This document shows, piece by piece, positions 35,711 to 45,000 of a DNA stretch of 64,000 nucleotides (position 1 is the stretch's first letter; each line of letters starts with the position of its first letter). This DNA is from Moorella sp. Hama-1. GTDB taxonomy: Bacteria > Bacillota > DSM-521 > Neomoorellales > Neomoorellaceae. Location of the stretch: assembly GCF_023734095.1 (NCBI RefSeq), contig NZ_AP024620.1, positions 2,414,501 to 2,478,500 on the forward strand, written 5' to 3'. The position numbers were made by a program, and so were the translations under genes. Below the pieces are notes generated by a model. The model was not told the DNA's origin and did no database searches. It saw only the letters and a program-made list of their open reading frames with translations.

Positions 35711-35784
35711 GAGAGGTGGGAGGTGGGATACCTGTCGAAACTGGTTGCACCAGTTTCAGATTAAAGCTGTTGAGCCCACCTCTC
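35711..35784. repeat. Nested inverted repeats between gcvT and gcvH
   Basis: GAGAGGTGGG (35711-35720) pairs with CCCACCTCTC (35775-35784). Inside, GAAACTGGT (35737-35745) pairs with ACCAGTTTC (35749-35757) around TGC. A second set, TGATGGTGT/ACACCATCA-like, lies at 35847-35880. The gap may contain an mRNA processing or attenuation structure. Confidence 0.7.
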
Positions 35785-35896
35785 GCTGCCCTCATTTGTA
35801 GATGCGACTCGCCACTTTGGGTAAGTCCCTGCATTTACACCTCTGCAATGATGGTGTATTGCAACATCATGGTGACACCAGAGACGATTCTGCTTG

Positions 35897-36994
35897 CTAT
35901 TGCGGGCGGCGGTAGAAGGGGAGTTTCACCACCAGGGCGCGGTTGGCGCGGCCGCGAATGCCCACTTCTAGTTCGCCGCCGACGGCAGCAGTTCCTGCCG
36001 CTACCAGGGCCAGGGCGATATTTTGTCCCAGGGTCGGTGCCGGGGAGCCCGAGGTCACCTGGCCAATCTCCCGGCCCCCCGCCAGGACGGGGTATCCCGG
36101 CCGGGGAATCCCCCGGTCGATCAAGGTTAGCCCCACCAGTTGCCGTTTGACCCCGGCTGCCTGCTGGGCCGCCAGGGCCTCCCGGCCGTTGAACTCGCCC
36201 TTATCCAGGCGCACGAAACGGCCCAGGCCCGCCTCCAGGGGGCTGATGGTCGGGCTCAACTCGTGACCGTAGAGGGGCAGGGCCGCCTCCAACCGCAAGG
36301 TATCCCGGGCCCCCAGGCCGGCCGGCACCAGGCCCGCCTCTTGACCTGCGACCAGGAGCTGGCGCCACATAGCCGGGGCCGCGGCCGCCTCAAAGTAAAG
36401 CTCGAAGCCGTCTTCACCGGTATAGCCGGTGCGGGAGATCAGGCAGCCCACTCCCAGGACCTCCCCCTCGGTCCAGCGATAATAACCCAGGGGAGCCAGG
36501 TCGACCTTCGTTAACGGCTGGAGGATCGCCAGGGCCCGGGGTCCCTGCAGGGCCAGCTGGGCCGTGGCCGGGGAGATGTTTTTAACCTCTACCTGGAAAC
36601 CGGCGGCCTGCTCCTGGATCCAGGCGAAGTCCTTGTCGATGTTGCCGGCGTTGACCACCAGGAGGTACTCCCCTTCCCTCCGGGGATAGATCAACAGGTC
36701 ATCGACCACGCCTCCGTCCAGATAGCACATAGGGCTGTATACCACCCGGTCGCCGGTGGCCCGGCTGGCGTCGTTGGTAACCAGTTTCTGGACCAGCTGC
36801 AGGGCGTCGGGACCCTTAATGATAATCTCCCCCATGTGGGAGACGTCGAAGAGCCCGGCAGCTGTGCGCACCCGCTGGTGCTCTTCGATAATGCTGCTGT
36901 ACTGGACGGGCATGAGCCAGCCGCCGAACGCCACCATTTTCGCCCCGGCGGCCACGTGTTCCTCATACAAGGGCGTCTGCTTTAAATCTGCCAC
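35897..36994 (-). CDS. gcvT: Glycine cleavage system T protein (aminomethyltransferase)
   Basis: The 365-residue THF-dependent enzyme starts with GTG at 36994 (ADLKQTPLYEEHVAAGAKMV) after GAGGTGGGG. It has GLFDVSHMGEIIIKGPDAL, GYTGEDGFELYF near residue 200 and the C-terminal T-protein domain with GRIGQVTSGS-like GREIGQVTSGSPAPTLG. It releases ammonia and yields 5,10-methylene-THF, which in an acetogen feeds the methyl branch of the Wood-Ljungdahl pathway. It is the first gene after the glycine riboswitch. Confidence 0.96.
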   Translation of the reverse strand: MADLKQTPLYEEHVAAGAKMVAFGGWLMPVQYSSIIEEHQRVRTAAGLFDVSHMGEIIIKGPDALQLVQKLVTNDASRATGDRVVYSPMCYLDGGVVDDLLIYPRREGEYLLVVNAGNIDKDFAWIQEQAAGFQVEVKNISPATAQLALQGPRALAILQPLTKVDLAPLGYYRWTEGEVLGVGCLISRTGYTGEDGFELYFEAAAAPAMWRQLLVAGQEAGLVPAGLGARDTLRLEAALPLYGHELSPTISPLEAGLGRFVRLDKGEFNGREALAAQQAAGVKRQLVGLTLIDRGIPRPGYPVLAGGREIGQVTSGSPAPTLGQNIALALVAAGTAAVGGELEVGIRGRANRALVVKLPFYRRPQ

Positions 36995-37027
36995 TTAACC
37001 CCACCTCGCTGTCATTAGTATGTCCAC

Positions 37028-37062
37028 AAAAAAAGCCATCCCCGTTAAAAAACGGTGATGGC
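37028..37062 (-). terminator. Riboswitch-controlled terminator of the gcv operon
   Basis: GCCATCaCCGTT / AACGGGGATGGC forms a 12-bp stem on the minus strand followed by TTTTTTT, between the second glycine aptamer and gcvT. It is the likely expression platform. Confidence 0.85.
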
Positions 37063-37063
37063 C

Positions 37064-37318
37064 TCTGTCCTGGTACCTGAGAGATTAGGCAGTTGCCTGC
37101 CTTCCCCTTTGGTGTTCCCTAAAGCCCGTTGTCTCCAGGTCAGGCTGGCGCCTGCACCCGGGATACTGGAGCAAGCAAATAGCCCGCGGCTTTAAAGAAA
37201 CTCTCCAGAGTTGGGTCCGGGAGTAGTACTTTTGCCTGAGAGGTTCCTTTCCCCGTCACCTGCCGGGGAAAATTGCTCCTTCGGCGCCCCGCAAAAGGGT
37301 CTCTTCCACTCCCCTCAT
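37064..37318 (-). ncRNA. Tandem glycine riboswitch
   Basis: On the minus strand two glycine aptamers follow one another. The first has AGAGACCC ... GGCGCCGAAGGAGCAA ... CCTCTCAGGCAAAAG; the second has CTGGAGAG ... GGCGCC ... AATCTCTCAGGTACCAGGACAGAG. These are the signature elements of the class (gcvT RNA). A terminator follows and then gcvT. By established knowledge glycine binding turns on the cleavage operon. Confidence 0.95.
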
Positions 37319-37345
37319 CCGCCCGGTATGTGGTTGTATAATATG

Positions 37346-37374
37346 ATATTCTCTCCCGGGGGAGAAATTCCTGC
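37346..37374 (-). promoter_or_regulatory. SigH-like promoter for the glycine riboswitch/gcv operon
   Basis: On the minus strand, GCAGGAATT (37374-37366) and AGAGAATAT (37354-37346) with an 11-nt spacer fit the SigH consensus without mismatch, 30 bp upstream of the first aptamer. No good SigA -35 fits here. Confidence 0.65.
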
Positions 37375-37473
37375 TACGTCATAAAACTTTTCAGGTATTT
37401 TTTGTGGGTGAACATATCAGGCAAAATTGTAGTTTGATTAAATGCCGAGCCCTACCTTTGTCATTGATAGCCG

Positions 37474-38628
37474 TTACTCTTTATATGCAAAAACCTCTGC
37501 AAACAGCCCCTGGCAATCAGCTACACTGACCACCCGCGGGTTGGCCCGGCAGATAAACATGGCCACTGCCTCCCGGGCGAATTTCTCCATGTCGGCCGGG
37601 TCTCGCAGGTAGTCCTTCAGGGTCGGCTGGATCTGCAGGTCGGCCTGGAGTTCCTGGACGGCCCGGACGGCCTCCAGGGCCGCCGCCCGGGCCGTCAGGT
37701 TCTGGACCGGCACCCCCAGCAGGCCGGCGATAAAGGCGTACTTCTCGGGTACAGCCACCAGGTTATAGCGCATGCCCAGGGGCAGGACCACGGCATTGGC
37801 CAGGCCGTGGGGGATGTTGTAATAACTGCTCAAAGGCCCGGCCATGGCGTGGACCACTCCCAGGCCGGCCTGGTCCATGGCCACCCCGGCCAGGGTGCTG
37901 GCCAGGGCCATGCCCTCCCGGGCCTCCAGGTCGTCGCCGCAGGCAAAGGCCCGGCGCAGGTATTTAGCAATCAGGCGCACGGCCTCGGCCGCCAGGGCAT
38001 TGGTAAAGGGGTTGGCTCCCCTGGCTACTAAAGCTTCTACGGCGTGGGTCAGGGCGTCCATCCCGGTGGTGGCGGTAATGGCCGGCGGCAGGCTGGCCAT
38101 CAGCTCCGGGTCCAGCAGGGCCGCCCGGGGCAGGAGTTCGTCCCCGACGATACCCTGCTTGGTGTCGCGGTCGATAATCACCGCCGTCGCCGTCCCCTCG
38201 CTGCCGGTCCCGGCAGTGGTAGGCAGGACGATTAACTTCAGGCCCGGCCAGGTAAAGGGCTTGCGCTCCCACTGGTAATCAGCCAGGGTACCCGGGTTGG
38301 TCAGGAGGACGCTGACCATCTTGGCCACATCCATAGGGCTGCCGCCGCCGACGGCCACCACTGCCGTGGCCCCGCAAGCCCGGGCCGCCCGGCAGGCCGC
38401 CTCGACATCCGCCGCGTGGGGGTTGACCGGCACCTGGCTGAAGACCTCCCAACCGGCCACCCGGCCCTGCAATACCTCTTCCACCATAGCCACTACCCCG
38501 GCTTTTACCAGCCCGGCATCGGTGATAACGATCACCCGGTCTTCTGACTGCACCAGGCGGGTGATTTCCTTCCTGGCGCCCGGCCCGAAGCTGAATTCGG
38601 TGCTTAAGAAAAAGCGCTGTACCGGCAT
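37474..38628 (-). CDS. Iron-containing alcohol dehydrogenase
   Basis: The 384-residue protein belongs to the group III Fe-ADH family: VVAVGGGSPMDVAKMVS (NAD-binding), VLPTTAGTGSEGTATAVII, MDALTHAVEALVARGANPF and the metal-binding HAMAGPLSSYYNIPHGLANA. It oxidises or reduces a primary alcohol/aldehyde with NAD(P). Substrate is unknown; Moorella encodes several paralogues. It has a good SigH-like promoter 80 bp upstream and no operon partner. Confidence 0.92.
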   Translation of the reverse strand: MPVQRFFLSTEFSFGPGARKEITRLVQSEDRVIVITDAGLVKAGVVAMVEEVLQGRVAGWEVFSQVPVNPHAADVEAACRAARACGATAVVAVGGGSPMDVAKMVSVLLTNPGTLADYQWERKPFTWPGLKLIVLPTTAGTGSEGTATAVIIDRDTKQGIVGDELLPRAALLDPELMASLPPAITATTGMDALTHAVEALVARGANPFTNALAAEAVRLIAKYLRRAFACGDDLEAREGMALASTLAGVAMDQAGLGVVHAMAGPLSSYYNIPHGLANAVVLPLGMRYNLVAVPEKYAFIAGLLGVPVQNLTARAAALEAVRAVQELQADLQIQPTLKDYLRDPADMEKFAREAVAMFICRANPRVVSVADCQGLFAEVFAYKE

Positions 38629-38709
38629 TCTTTATTCCTCCCTGGGCGTAGTTGCCCTTGATTTACGCCTCCCTATGCGATGAAACCTTACTATTTCCAT
38701 CGATAATAT

Positions 38710-38738
38710 CATTTCGACACCCCGGTTCATTTTCCTTC
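38710..38738 (-). promoter_or_regulatory. SigH-like promoter for the Fe-ADH gene
   Basis: On the minus strand, GAAGGAAAA (38738-38730) and GTCGAAATG (38718-38710), 11 nt apart. The -10 has GAAA. Confidence 0.45.
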
Positions 38739-38869
38739 CCCAGTTGCTAAATATGGTTTACTTTTCGACTAAAAGTGTTAGTAAAGCTTAATCCGACGGG
38801 GCGTTGGCTGCCAATATGCGAGGCTAATTTGCCTGGACTCTCGCCAGCACTGATTTGCGGGACTAGAAA

Positions 38870-38906
38870 CCCCGGTACCCGCGGGATAGACCCGTGGGCA
38901 CCGGGG
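38870..38906 (-). terminator. Intrinsic terminator after sdaAA
   Basis: CCCCGGTaCCCGCGGG pairs with CCCGTGGGcACCGGGG around ATAGA, 33 bp past the sdaAA stop on the minus strand. The rest of the 310-bp gap to the Fe-ADH gene holds only that gene's promoter. Confidence 0.7.
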
Positions 38907-38938
38907 CTTACTTTTTGCAGGCTTTATTTTGGAGGGCT

Positions 38939-39823
38939 TTACTGGGAAGAAGCCTGATCCAGGGTCTTGATCCCGATCTGTTCCGCCAGTTTCCGGGCCG
39001 TGGGGCAGGCGGCTATCCCGCCGGTACCGGTTTCCCGTAAAGCCGGTGGCAGGGCGCGACCGACCTGGACCATGGCTGCTACTATCTCATCAAAGGGTAA
39101 ATAGCACTGGACCCCGGCCAGGGCGATATCTGCCGCTACCAGGGCCTGGGCCGCGCCGGCAGCGTTGCGCTTGACGCAGGGGATCTCCACCAGGCCGCCC
39201 ACCGGATCGCAGACCAGCCCCATTAGACCCTGGAGGGCTATCCCGGCGGCATCGGCGGCCCGTTCCGCTTCCCCGCCAACCATCTCCACGGCCGCTGCCG
39301 CCGCCATGGCGGCGGCTACCCCAACCTCGGCCTGGCAGCCCAGGGCGGCCCCGGAAAGGGAGGCCTGCCGGGCGGCCACCATACCGATGCCGGCGGCGGC
39401 AAAGAGCCCATCCACGAGCCGGTCTTCATCTAAACCCTTTTCCCCTTCCAGGGCCAGGAGAACGCCGGGGAGGATACCGCAGGAACCGGCCGTAGGCGCG
39501 GCCACCACCCGGCCCATGGAGGCGTTAACCTCGGCTACGGCCATGGCAATGGCTATTGCCCGGGCTATGGTACTGCCGCAGAGGCTCTGGCCGTTCAAAC
39601 GCCTTTCCTCCAGTAATTTGCCACCGCCCCCCACCAGGCCGCTGGGGGAACGGAGCTCCTCATTGAGGCCCTTCCGAGCTGCGGCCCGCATGACCGCCAG
39701 CCGGTCGGCCATGGACTGGCGGATCTCCTGTCTGGTTTTCCCTTCCAGCTCTTCCTGGTAACGGATGACCACCCCGGCCAGGGTCAACCCCGCCTCTCCA
39801 GCTATTTGCAAGAGTTCAGCCAT
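38939..39823 (-). CDS. sdaAA: L-serine dehydratase, iron-sulfur-dependent, alpha subunit
   Basis: The roughly 294-residue protein has the [4Fe-4S]-ligating pattern of the alpha chain: APTAGSCGILPGVLLAL, LVCDPVGGLVEIPCVKRNAA. It converts L-serine to pyruvate and ammonia. The ATG at 39823 (MAELLQIAGEAGLTL) lies 10 bp past the sdaAB stop; a TTG at 39847 inside sdaAB is a weaker alternative. The oxygen-sensitive two-subunit form is standard in anaerobes. It can drain serine formed from glycine. Confidence 0.94.
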   Translation of the reverse strand: MAELLQIAGEAGLTLAGVVIRYQEELEGKTRQEIRQSMADRLAVMRAAARKGLNEELRSPSGLVGGGGKLLEERRLNGQSLCGSTIARAIAIAMAVAEVNASMGRVVAAPTAGSCGILPGVLLALEGEKGLDEDRLVDGLFAAAGIGMVAARQASLSGAALGCQAEVGVAAAMAAAAAVEMVGGEAERAADAAGIALQGLMGLVCDPVGGLVEIPCVKRNAAGAAQALVAADIALAGVQCYLPFDEIVAAMVQVGRALPPALRETGTGGIAACPTARKLAEQIGIKTLDQASSQ

Positions 39824-39833
39824 GCTCTGAAAG

Positions 39834-40490
39834 TTATACCGGGTCAATCTGGATCACCCGCTCCATCATTGGTAAGGTCCGCATGGCCGGCACCAGTCCC
39901 GGCGGGATGGCCTGGTCGGTTTCGACGACCATCAGAGCCCGTTCACCTGCTTCCCTGCGGGAAACCCGCATACCGGCAATATTTACCCCCACCCCGGCCA
40001 GCAGGGCCGTCACTGCGGCAACTATTCCCGGCCGGTCGGGGTAAGCCGCCACCAGGGTCGGCAGGTCGCCACTCAGTTCTACTTCGAAGTCGTCGATTCG
40101 CCTGACCAGCACCTGGGCCCCGCCCAGGGAGGAGGCCACCACCTGGACCCCCCGCTCCGGACCCTGGAGATTCAACTGTACCGAATTGGGGTGCACATCG
40201 CCCAGGTCCTTCTCGCCGAAGATAACCTCCAGGCCGGCCGCCGGCGCCAGTTCCAGGGCCTCCCTCACCCGCTCATCGGCAACATCGAAACCCAGGAGGC
40301 CGGCCACCAGGGCGCGGTCGGTGCCGTGGCCGCGGAAGGTGCGGGCGAAGGAGCCGTGGAGGAGGATCTCCGCCCGGACGGGTTGCTCGCCCAGGATGGC
40401 CCGGGCCAGGCGGCCGATGCGCACCGCCCCGGCGGTATGGGAACTGGAAGGCCCGATCATTACCGGGCCGATGATTTGGAAGGCATCCAC
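39834..40490 (-). CDS. sdaAB: L-serine dehydratase, iron-sulfur-dependent, beta subunit
   Basis: The 218-residue beta chain starts with GTG at 40490 behind GGAGGGGCGACAGGT and reads DAFQIIGPVMIGPSSSHTAG, the serine-binding loop. A C-terminal ACT domain follows from about residue 145 (TLVAAYPDRPGIVAAVTALL). The order beta then alpha is usual in Firmicutes. Upstream lies a palindromic repeat (copy B), so the promoter may be inside or near that element. Confidence 0.94.
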   Translation of the reverse strand: MDAFQIIGPVMIGPSSSHTAGAVRIGRLARAILGEQPVRAEILLHGSFARTFRGHGTDRALVAGLLGFDVADERVREALELAPAAGLEVIFGEKDLGDVHPNSVQLNLQGPERGVQVVASSLGGAQVLVRRIDDFEVELSGDLPTLVAAYPDRPGIVAAVTALLAGVGVNIAGMRVSRREAGERALMVVETDQAIPPGLVPAMRTLPMMERVIQIDPV

Positions 40491-40499
40491 ACCTGTCGC

Positions 40500-40823
40500 C
40501 CCTCCGCAAATAGACCTCTGTCAAATCAGGCAATTGTTAGTCGTCGTTATGGGGGGCTCGAGGGTACAGGCTCCAGGCTCCGTGGTTCTCGGCGAGCAAA
40601 CTTAGCGCTCAGCCTTCCGCGGCGACGGGGGTGGCCTAGATTTATCCCTTTGTTCAACCGTGACGGGGCATACTACTTCCCGTTCTTAAAGCAGGGTTAC
40701 GATCCCCATTCCGTTCACCGTCGCCTCGCCGCGGCTTCGCGCAAGTATCTTATGCCTCGAACCAAGTCGCCTTTTGCCTGTACCCTCGAGCCCTTTGCCT
40801 CAACCTACATTATTTTTGCTCAA
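40500..40823 (+). repeat. Palindromic intergenic repeat, copy B
   Basis: Between arcC and sdaAB. The core arms are GGGCTCGAGGGTACAGG (40554-40570) and CCTGTACCCTCGAGCCC (40777-40793), a perfect 17-bp inverted repeat. Inside are the family segments GTGGTTCTCGGCGAGCAAAC, CGATCCCCATTCCGTTCACC and CCTCGAACCAAGTCGCC. The outer right flank is TTTGCCTCAACCTACATTA. Confidence 0.88.
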
Positions 40824-40834
40824 CACTCTCGCCT

Positions 40835-41779
40835 TTACCCGGCGACGATTTCCGTACCGGAGCGGCCGGCAACCGCTTCGGCGGCCCGGGCCAGGGAGCC
40901 GATAATCGCCTTCTCGCCTCCGGCTTCCACAAAGTTGATGGCCGCTTCCACCTTGGGCCCCATGCTCCCCGGGGGGAACTGGCCCTCGGCCAGGTAGCGG
41001 CGGGCTTCGCTAACCGTTAACCTGGCTACTTCCCGCTGGGTGGGTAGGCCGTAATCCAGGCAGACCCGTTCGACATCGGTGAGCAGGAAGAGAACCTCCG
41101 CCTCGACCTGTCTGGCCAGGATGGTGGCGGCCCGGTCCTTGTCGATAACGGCCTCGACGCCTTCCAGGCTGCCGTCGTCCCGGCGCACCACCGGGATACC
41201 ACCGCCCCCGGCGGCCACGACAATAATGCCCGCCCGGGTGAGGGCTTTAATGGCTTCCCGCTCAATGATCTCCAGGGGTTTGGGCGAGGGAACCACCCGC
41301 CGCCAGCCGCGGTGGCTGTCCTCAACCATGCGGTAACCCCGTTCCCGCATTAGTTTCTCGGCTTCCTCCTGGCTGTAAAAGGGACCTACCGGCTTGGTGG
41401 GGTTCTGGAAGGCCGGGTCATCGGCTGCTACTACCACCTGGGTAACTACGGCTGCCACCGGAACTCTTAAACCGTGGCTGGCCAGTTCATACCCCAGGGC
41501 CTGCTGGATGGCGTAACCAATGGAACCCTGGGTGTTGGATACCAGGACGTCCAGGGGCATGGCCGGCACAACATCTTTAGCCATTTCGTTTTTAAGTAGC
41601 ATATTGCCCACCTGGGGACCATTGCCATGGGTCAAAACCAGGCGATACCCCGCGCGGGCGAGATCGACCAGCTGCCGGCAGGTAGCAGTGACATTGGCCT
41701 TCTGCTCGGCAAAGGTACCCTTCTCGCCGGGGCGGGTGATGGCGTTACCGCCAAAGGCCATAACTACGGTCCGGGGCAT
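40835..41779 (-). CDS. arcC: Carbamate kinase
   Basis: The 314-residue amino-acid-kinase fold protein starts with VMAFGGNAITRPGEKGTF and contains LVLTHGNGPQVGNMLLKNE, RRVVPSPKPLEIIE, VVAAGGGGIPVV and GSMGPKVEAAINFVE. It makes ATP from ADP and carbamoyl phosphate. No arginine deiminase gene is present. Beside a purine-degradation cluster it fits the ygfK/ssnA-type loci in which carbamate kinase gains energy from purine or allantoin breakdown. A SigH-like promoter lies 40 bp upstream. Confidence 0.95.
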   Translation of the reverse strand: MPRTVVMAFGGNAITRPGEKGTFAEQKANVTATCRQLVDLARAGYRLVLTHGNGPQVGNMLLKNEMAKDVVPAMPLDVLVSNTQGSIGYAIQQALGYELASHGLRVPVAAVVTQVVVAADDPAFQNPTKPVGPFYSQEEAEKLMRERGYRMVEDSHRGWRRVVPSPKPLEIIEREAIKALTRAGIIVVAAGGGGIPVVRRDDGSLEGVEAVIDKDRAATILARQVEAEVLFLLTDVERVCLDYGLPTQREVARLTVSEARRYLAEGQFPPGSMGPKVEAAINFVEAGGEKAIIGSLARAAEAVAGRSGTEIVAG

Positions 41780-41819
41780 TATTATCCCTCCATGTAACCA
41801 CGCTTTACTTGGTACTTAT

Positions 41820-41848
41820 TAATTCAATATGAATTTAATTTTTCCTGC
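41820..41848 (-). promoter_or_regulatory. SigH-like promoter for arcC
   Basis: On the minus strand, GCAGGAAAA (41848-41840) and ATTGAATTA (41828-41820), spacer 11, full match to the SigH consensus, giving a leader of roughly 35 nt. Confidence 0.65.
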
Positions 41849-41879
41849 CGGCAGCTAGAGATTTTTAAATAAAATTAAA

Positions 41880-41907
41880 AACAGGGGCGATTATAAGCAC
41901 CCCTGTT
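41880..41907 (-). terminator. Intrinsic terminator after ygfK
   Basis: AACAGGGG and CCCCTGTT pair; on the minus strand TTTTTAATTTTATTT follows. A second GC-rich hairpin (41913-41951, AAGCCC...GGGCTT with GGGGCC/GGCCCC inside) precedes it, giving tandem stops. Confidence 0.85.
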
Positions 41908-42013
41908 AAATTAAGCCCCCGGGGGCCGCCATACGGCCCCGGATGGGCTTCCAGGTTACTCGAATATAACCATACCTTGACCAGCAGGAATTCCCTGCGC
42001 TAGTACTGCCAGC

Positions 42014-45000
42014 CTAAAACAGGTGCCGGTAGCCCTGGTACGTAGCCAGGATCAGGTCCGCAACTCCTTTATCCAAGCCGGCACCGGTCCGGCCGGCGGC
42101 ATCGAACTTAACCTCCAGCACCCGGCCGTCGAGCCTGACTTTAAAGGCCGGTTCCTCCCCATCCTCCAGGAGCAGGAAGCCGTTATTCTGGCTGTTGTTG
42201 AAATCCTCCTCGCTCCAAAAGAGGGTCAATTTGTCTTTATACGGGGCGCCGTCGTAGGGGCAGAAGGTGGCGCAGTTGCCGCATTCGTTACACATACCGT
42301 CAACGTGGATGATCTGGTTACGATTACGGAAAACGGCGTTACCCCTCTGGACGGCGACGTTGGCCCGGTTGGGGCAGACCTCCGTGCAGATGTTGCAGAT
42401 AAAGTCGCACTCCAGGCAGCGCGGCGGCTCCTGGCCCGGATCGTTAGAGGGGCCCTGGAGGAGGCCCTTCTTCTGGTTAACCTCCCTGAGCCTCTGATCA
42501 TCATCGAAGGCCACCCTGGCCGCAGCGGGCGGCGTCAGGCCTTCCCGGGCGAGGATCGCCGCAGCCGCTTTACGGCCATCGGCAATGGCTTCTACTATAG
42601 TGGCCGGGCCGCGCAGGGCGTCACCGCCGATAAAAACATTAGCTACCCTGGTCTCATTGGTATCCTGGTCGACAACAACCCGGCCCCGGGCGTCCCTGGT
42701 GATACCGTTACGCTCCAGGAAGGCCCCGTCCACCTCCTGGCCGGTGGCGGCCAGGACGGCATCAACGGCCAGGTCTTCAAACTCGCCCTCCCGGGCGACT
42801 ACCCCCGGTCGCCCCGAGGCATCCGGTGCAGCCAGTTGCATCTTCTGGCACCTCAATATCCCTGCCGACCAGGAGTAGGGGGCCAGGAGTTCTTTCAGGA
42901 TTATACCCTCAGCCAGGGCCTCCTGGAGTTCTTCCCGGCTGGCCGGCATATACGCCCGGGTACGGCGGTAGATGATAAAGACTTCCTCAACGCCGGGGAC
43001 CCGCCGGGCCGCCCGGGCGGCGTCCATGGCTGTATTGCCACCGCCGATGATGGCCACCCTTTTACCCAGGCGTACCGCCTGCGGGTCAGCTTTAAAGCGG
43101 GCCAGGAATTCCACGGCGCCGGTAACCCGTTCCCCGCCGCCCTTTAGTTGCAAGGTTTGGGATTTCCCGGCCCCCGGGGCCAGGAAGACGTATTTAAAGC
43201 CTTTTTCCCGGAGTTGGGCCACGGTCAGGTCGGGGCTGGCCCCCAACTGGAATTTGACACCCGTGGCCTGTACCAGTTCCAGGTCCCGGTTGATGGCCTC
43301 ACCGGAGATGCGGAAATCCGGGATCACATAAGCCACCGTACCGCCCGGCTTTTCCCTTTGATCAAAGATGGTAACCCCCAGGCCGGCCCGGGCCAGGAAG
43401 TAACCGGCCGCCAGGCCCGCCGGGCCCGCCCCGATCACGGCCACGCGGGTTGAAGACTGTACCGGCGGTCCGGCCTTCCCGGCCAGGTAGCCTTTGACAG
43501 CCGCCACCTTCTTCATCGACCGGATAAGTACCGGTTCATCGTAATCCAGGCGGGTACATTTGGCGGCACAGTGCTGGGTGCAGATGCTGCCGGTGATAAA
43601 GGGCAGGGGATTCTTAGTGGTTATCAGTTCAAAGGCCTCGTGGTACCGCTTCTCACCCACCAGCCGGATGTACTCCGGTACATCCTGGCCAATGGGACAA
43701 CCGACGGTGCAGGGCGCGACAAAACAGTCCGTCAGGGGTAGTTTCCGGTTCAGCTTGCGGCTGGGGACGGCCTTTTTCTCCTTGCGGAAGTTAGGGTCCT
43801 TCACGGCCCCGGCTGCCAGCCCGGCCAGCCTGGTGACATCTACACCGTCAACATCCGCCAGCCGGGCGGCCAGTTCCGCGGCTATTTGCTGCAAGCGCAG
43901 GTAGCCGCCTGGCTTTAGCAGGGTTGTGGCCACGGTGATGGGCCAGATGCCCGTTGCGAAGATACCAGGGATGTTCCAGGCGTCACCCCCGCCGGCGTAG
44001 GAGATCTTGAGCTGGCCATTGAATTCCCGCGCCAGCCGGGCGGCCAGGTTGATGGTCAAGGCATAAAGGGCCCGGCCCGACATATACATCTCCTCGCCGG
44101 GGAGCTCACCCCGGGTGATTTGCGCCGGCAGGGTGTTGGAGAGTTTAACGCCAAAGCCCCGGCCCTGCTCCCGGGCGAACTCCTGCAACCTCTGCACCAG
44201 GGCCAGGCCGTCGGCGTACTGCAGGTCATGGCTGAAGGATTCCTCTTTTAACTGGACATAGCCATAGCCCATCTTATCCAGGGTTTCCCTGACAAAGTCA
44301 TAGCCTAGGAGGGTGGGGTTCAATTTGACAAAGGTGTGCAGCTTCTTCTCCGCCAGCAGATAACGACAAATGGTTTCGATCTCTGCCGGCGGGCAGCCGT
44401 GCATGGTGGAAAGGGTAACGGAGCTGCAGATGTGGGGTGAAATGCCGTCGATAAAACCGGCATCTACGGCTGCGAAGCGGTCAACTTCCTCCTTGAGGAC
44501 TGCCCGGCACTCCTGGAAGATGGCAGTAGACGAGGCGTCCTTCAAACCCTCGATAAAGCCGTCGACCTTGGGGGATTTGATCCCCTGCAGGTCATAGCCG
44601 ACGCTCATATTGAACATGAAGCCGCGCCTGTCGGTGCCCCAGAGTTCTTTCTGTAAAACATGGAGCAGGAACCAGGCCTTGACGTACTCCGCAAAGGCTT
44701 CTTCAATGGCCAGCTCAGTTGACCATTCGACGTTATAACACTCATCAGCCGCATTGATGCAGGGTTTGGGGAGTTCTAGCCGGTCCAGGATCTGGACCGT
44801 CTTCAGCTCAAAGAACCGGCCCCCGGCCAGGTAGGCGGCGACGATATTCTGGGCCAGCTGGGTATGGGGACCGGCCGCCGGCCCGATGACACTCTCCAAA
44901 TATTCCCCAAATAATTGCCGGTAAATACCTTTTTCCGGCCGGAAAAATTTCTTCCGGGGTATGCCAAAGATGCTGTGGAACTTCTGGTTTTCCTCCAGTA

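Noticed and set aside
40501-40997. Plus-strand frames running through the repeat upstream of arcC
   Set aside because: The region is a palindromic repeat; frames differ between copies and have no ribosome site.
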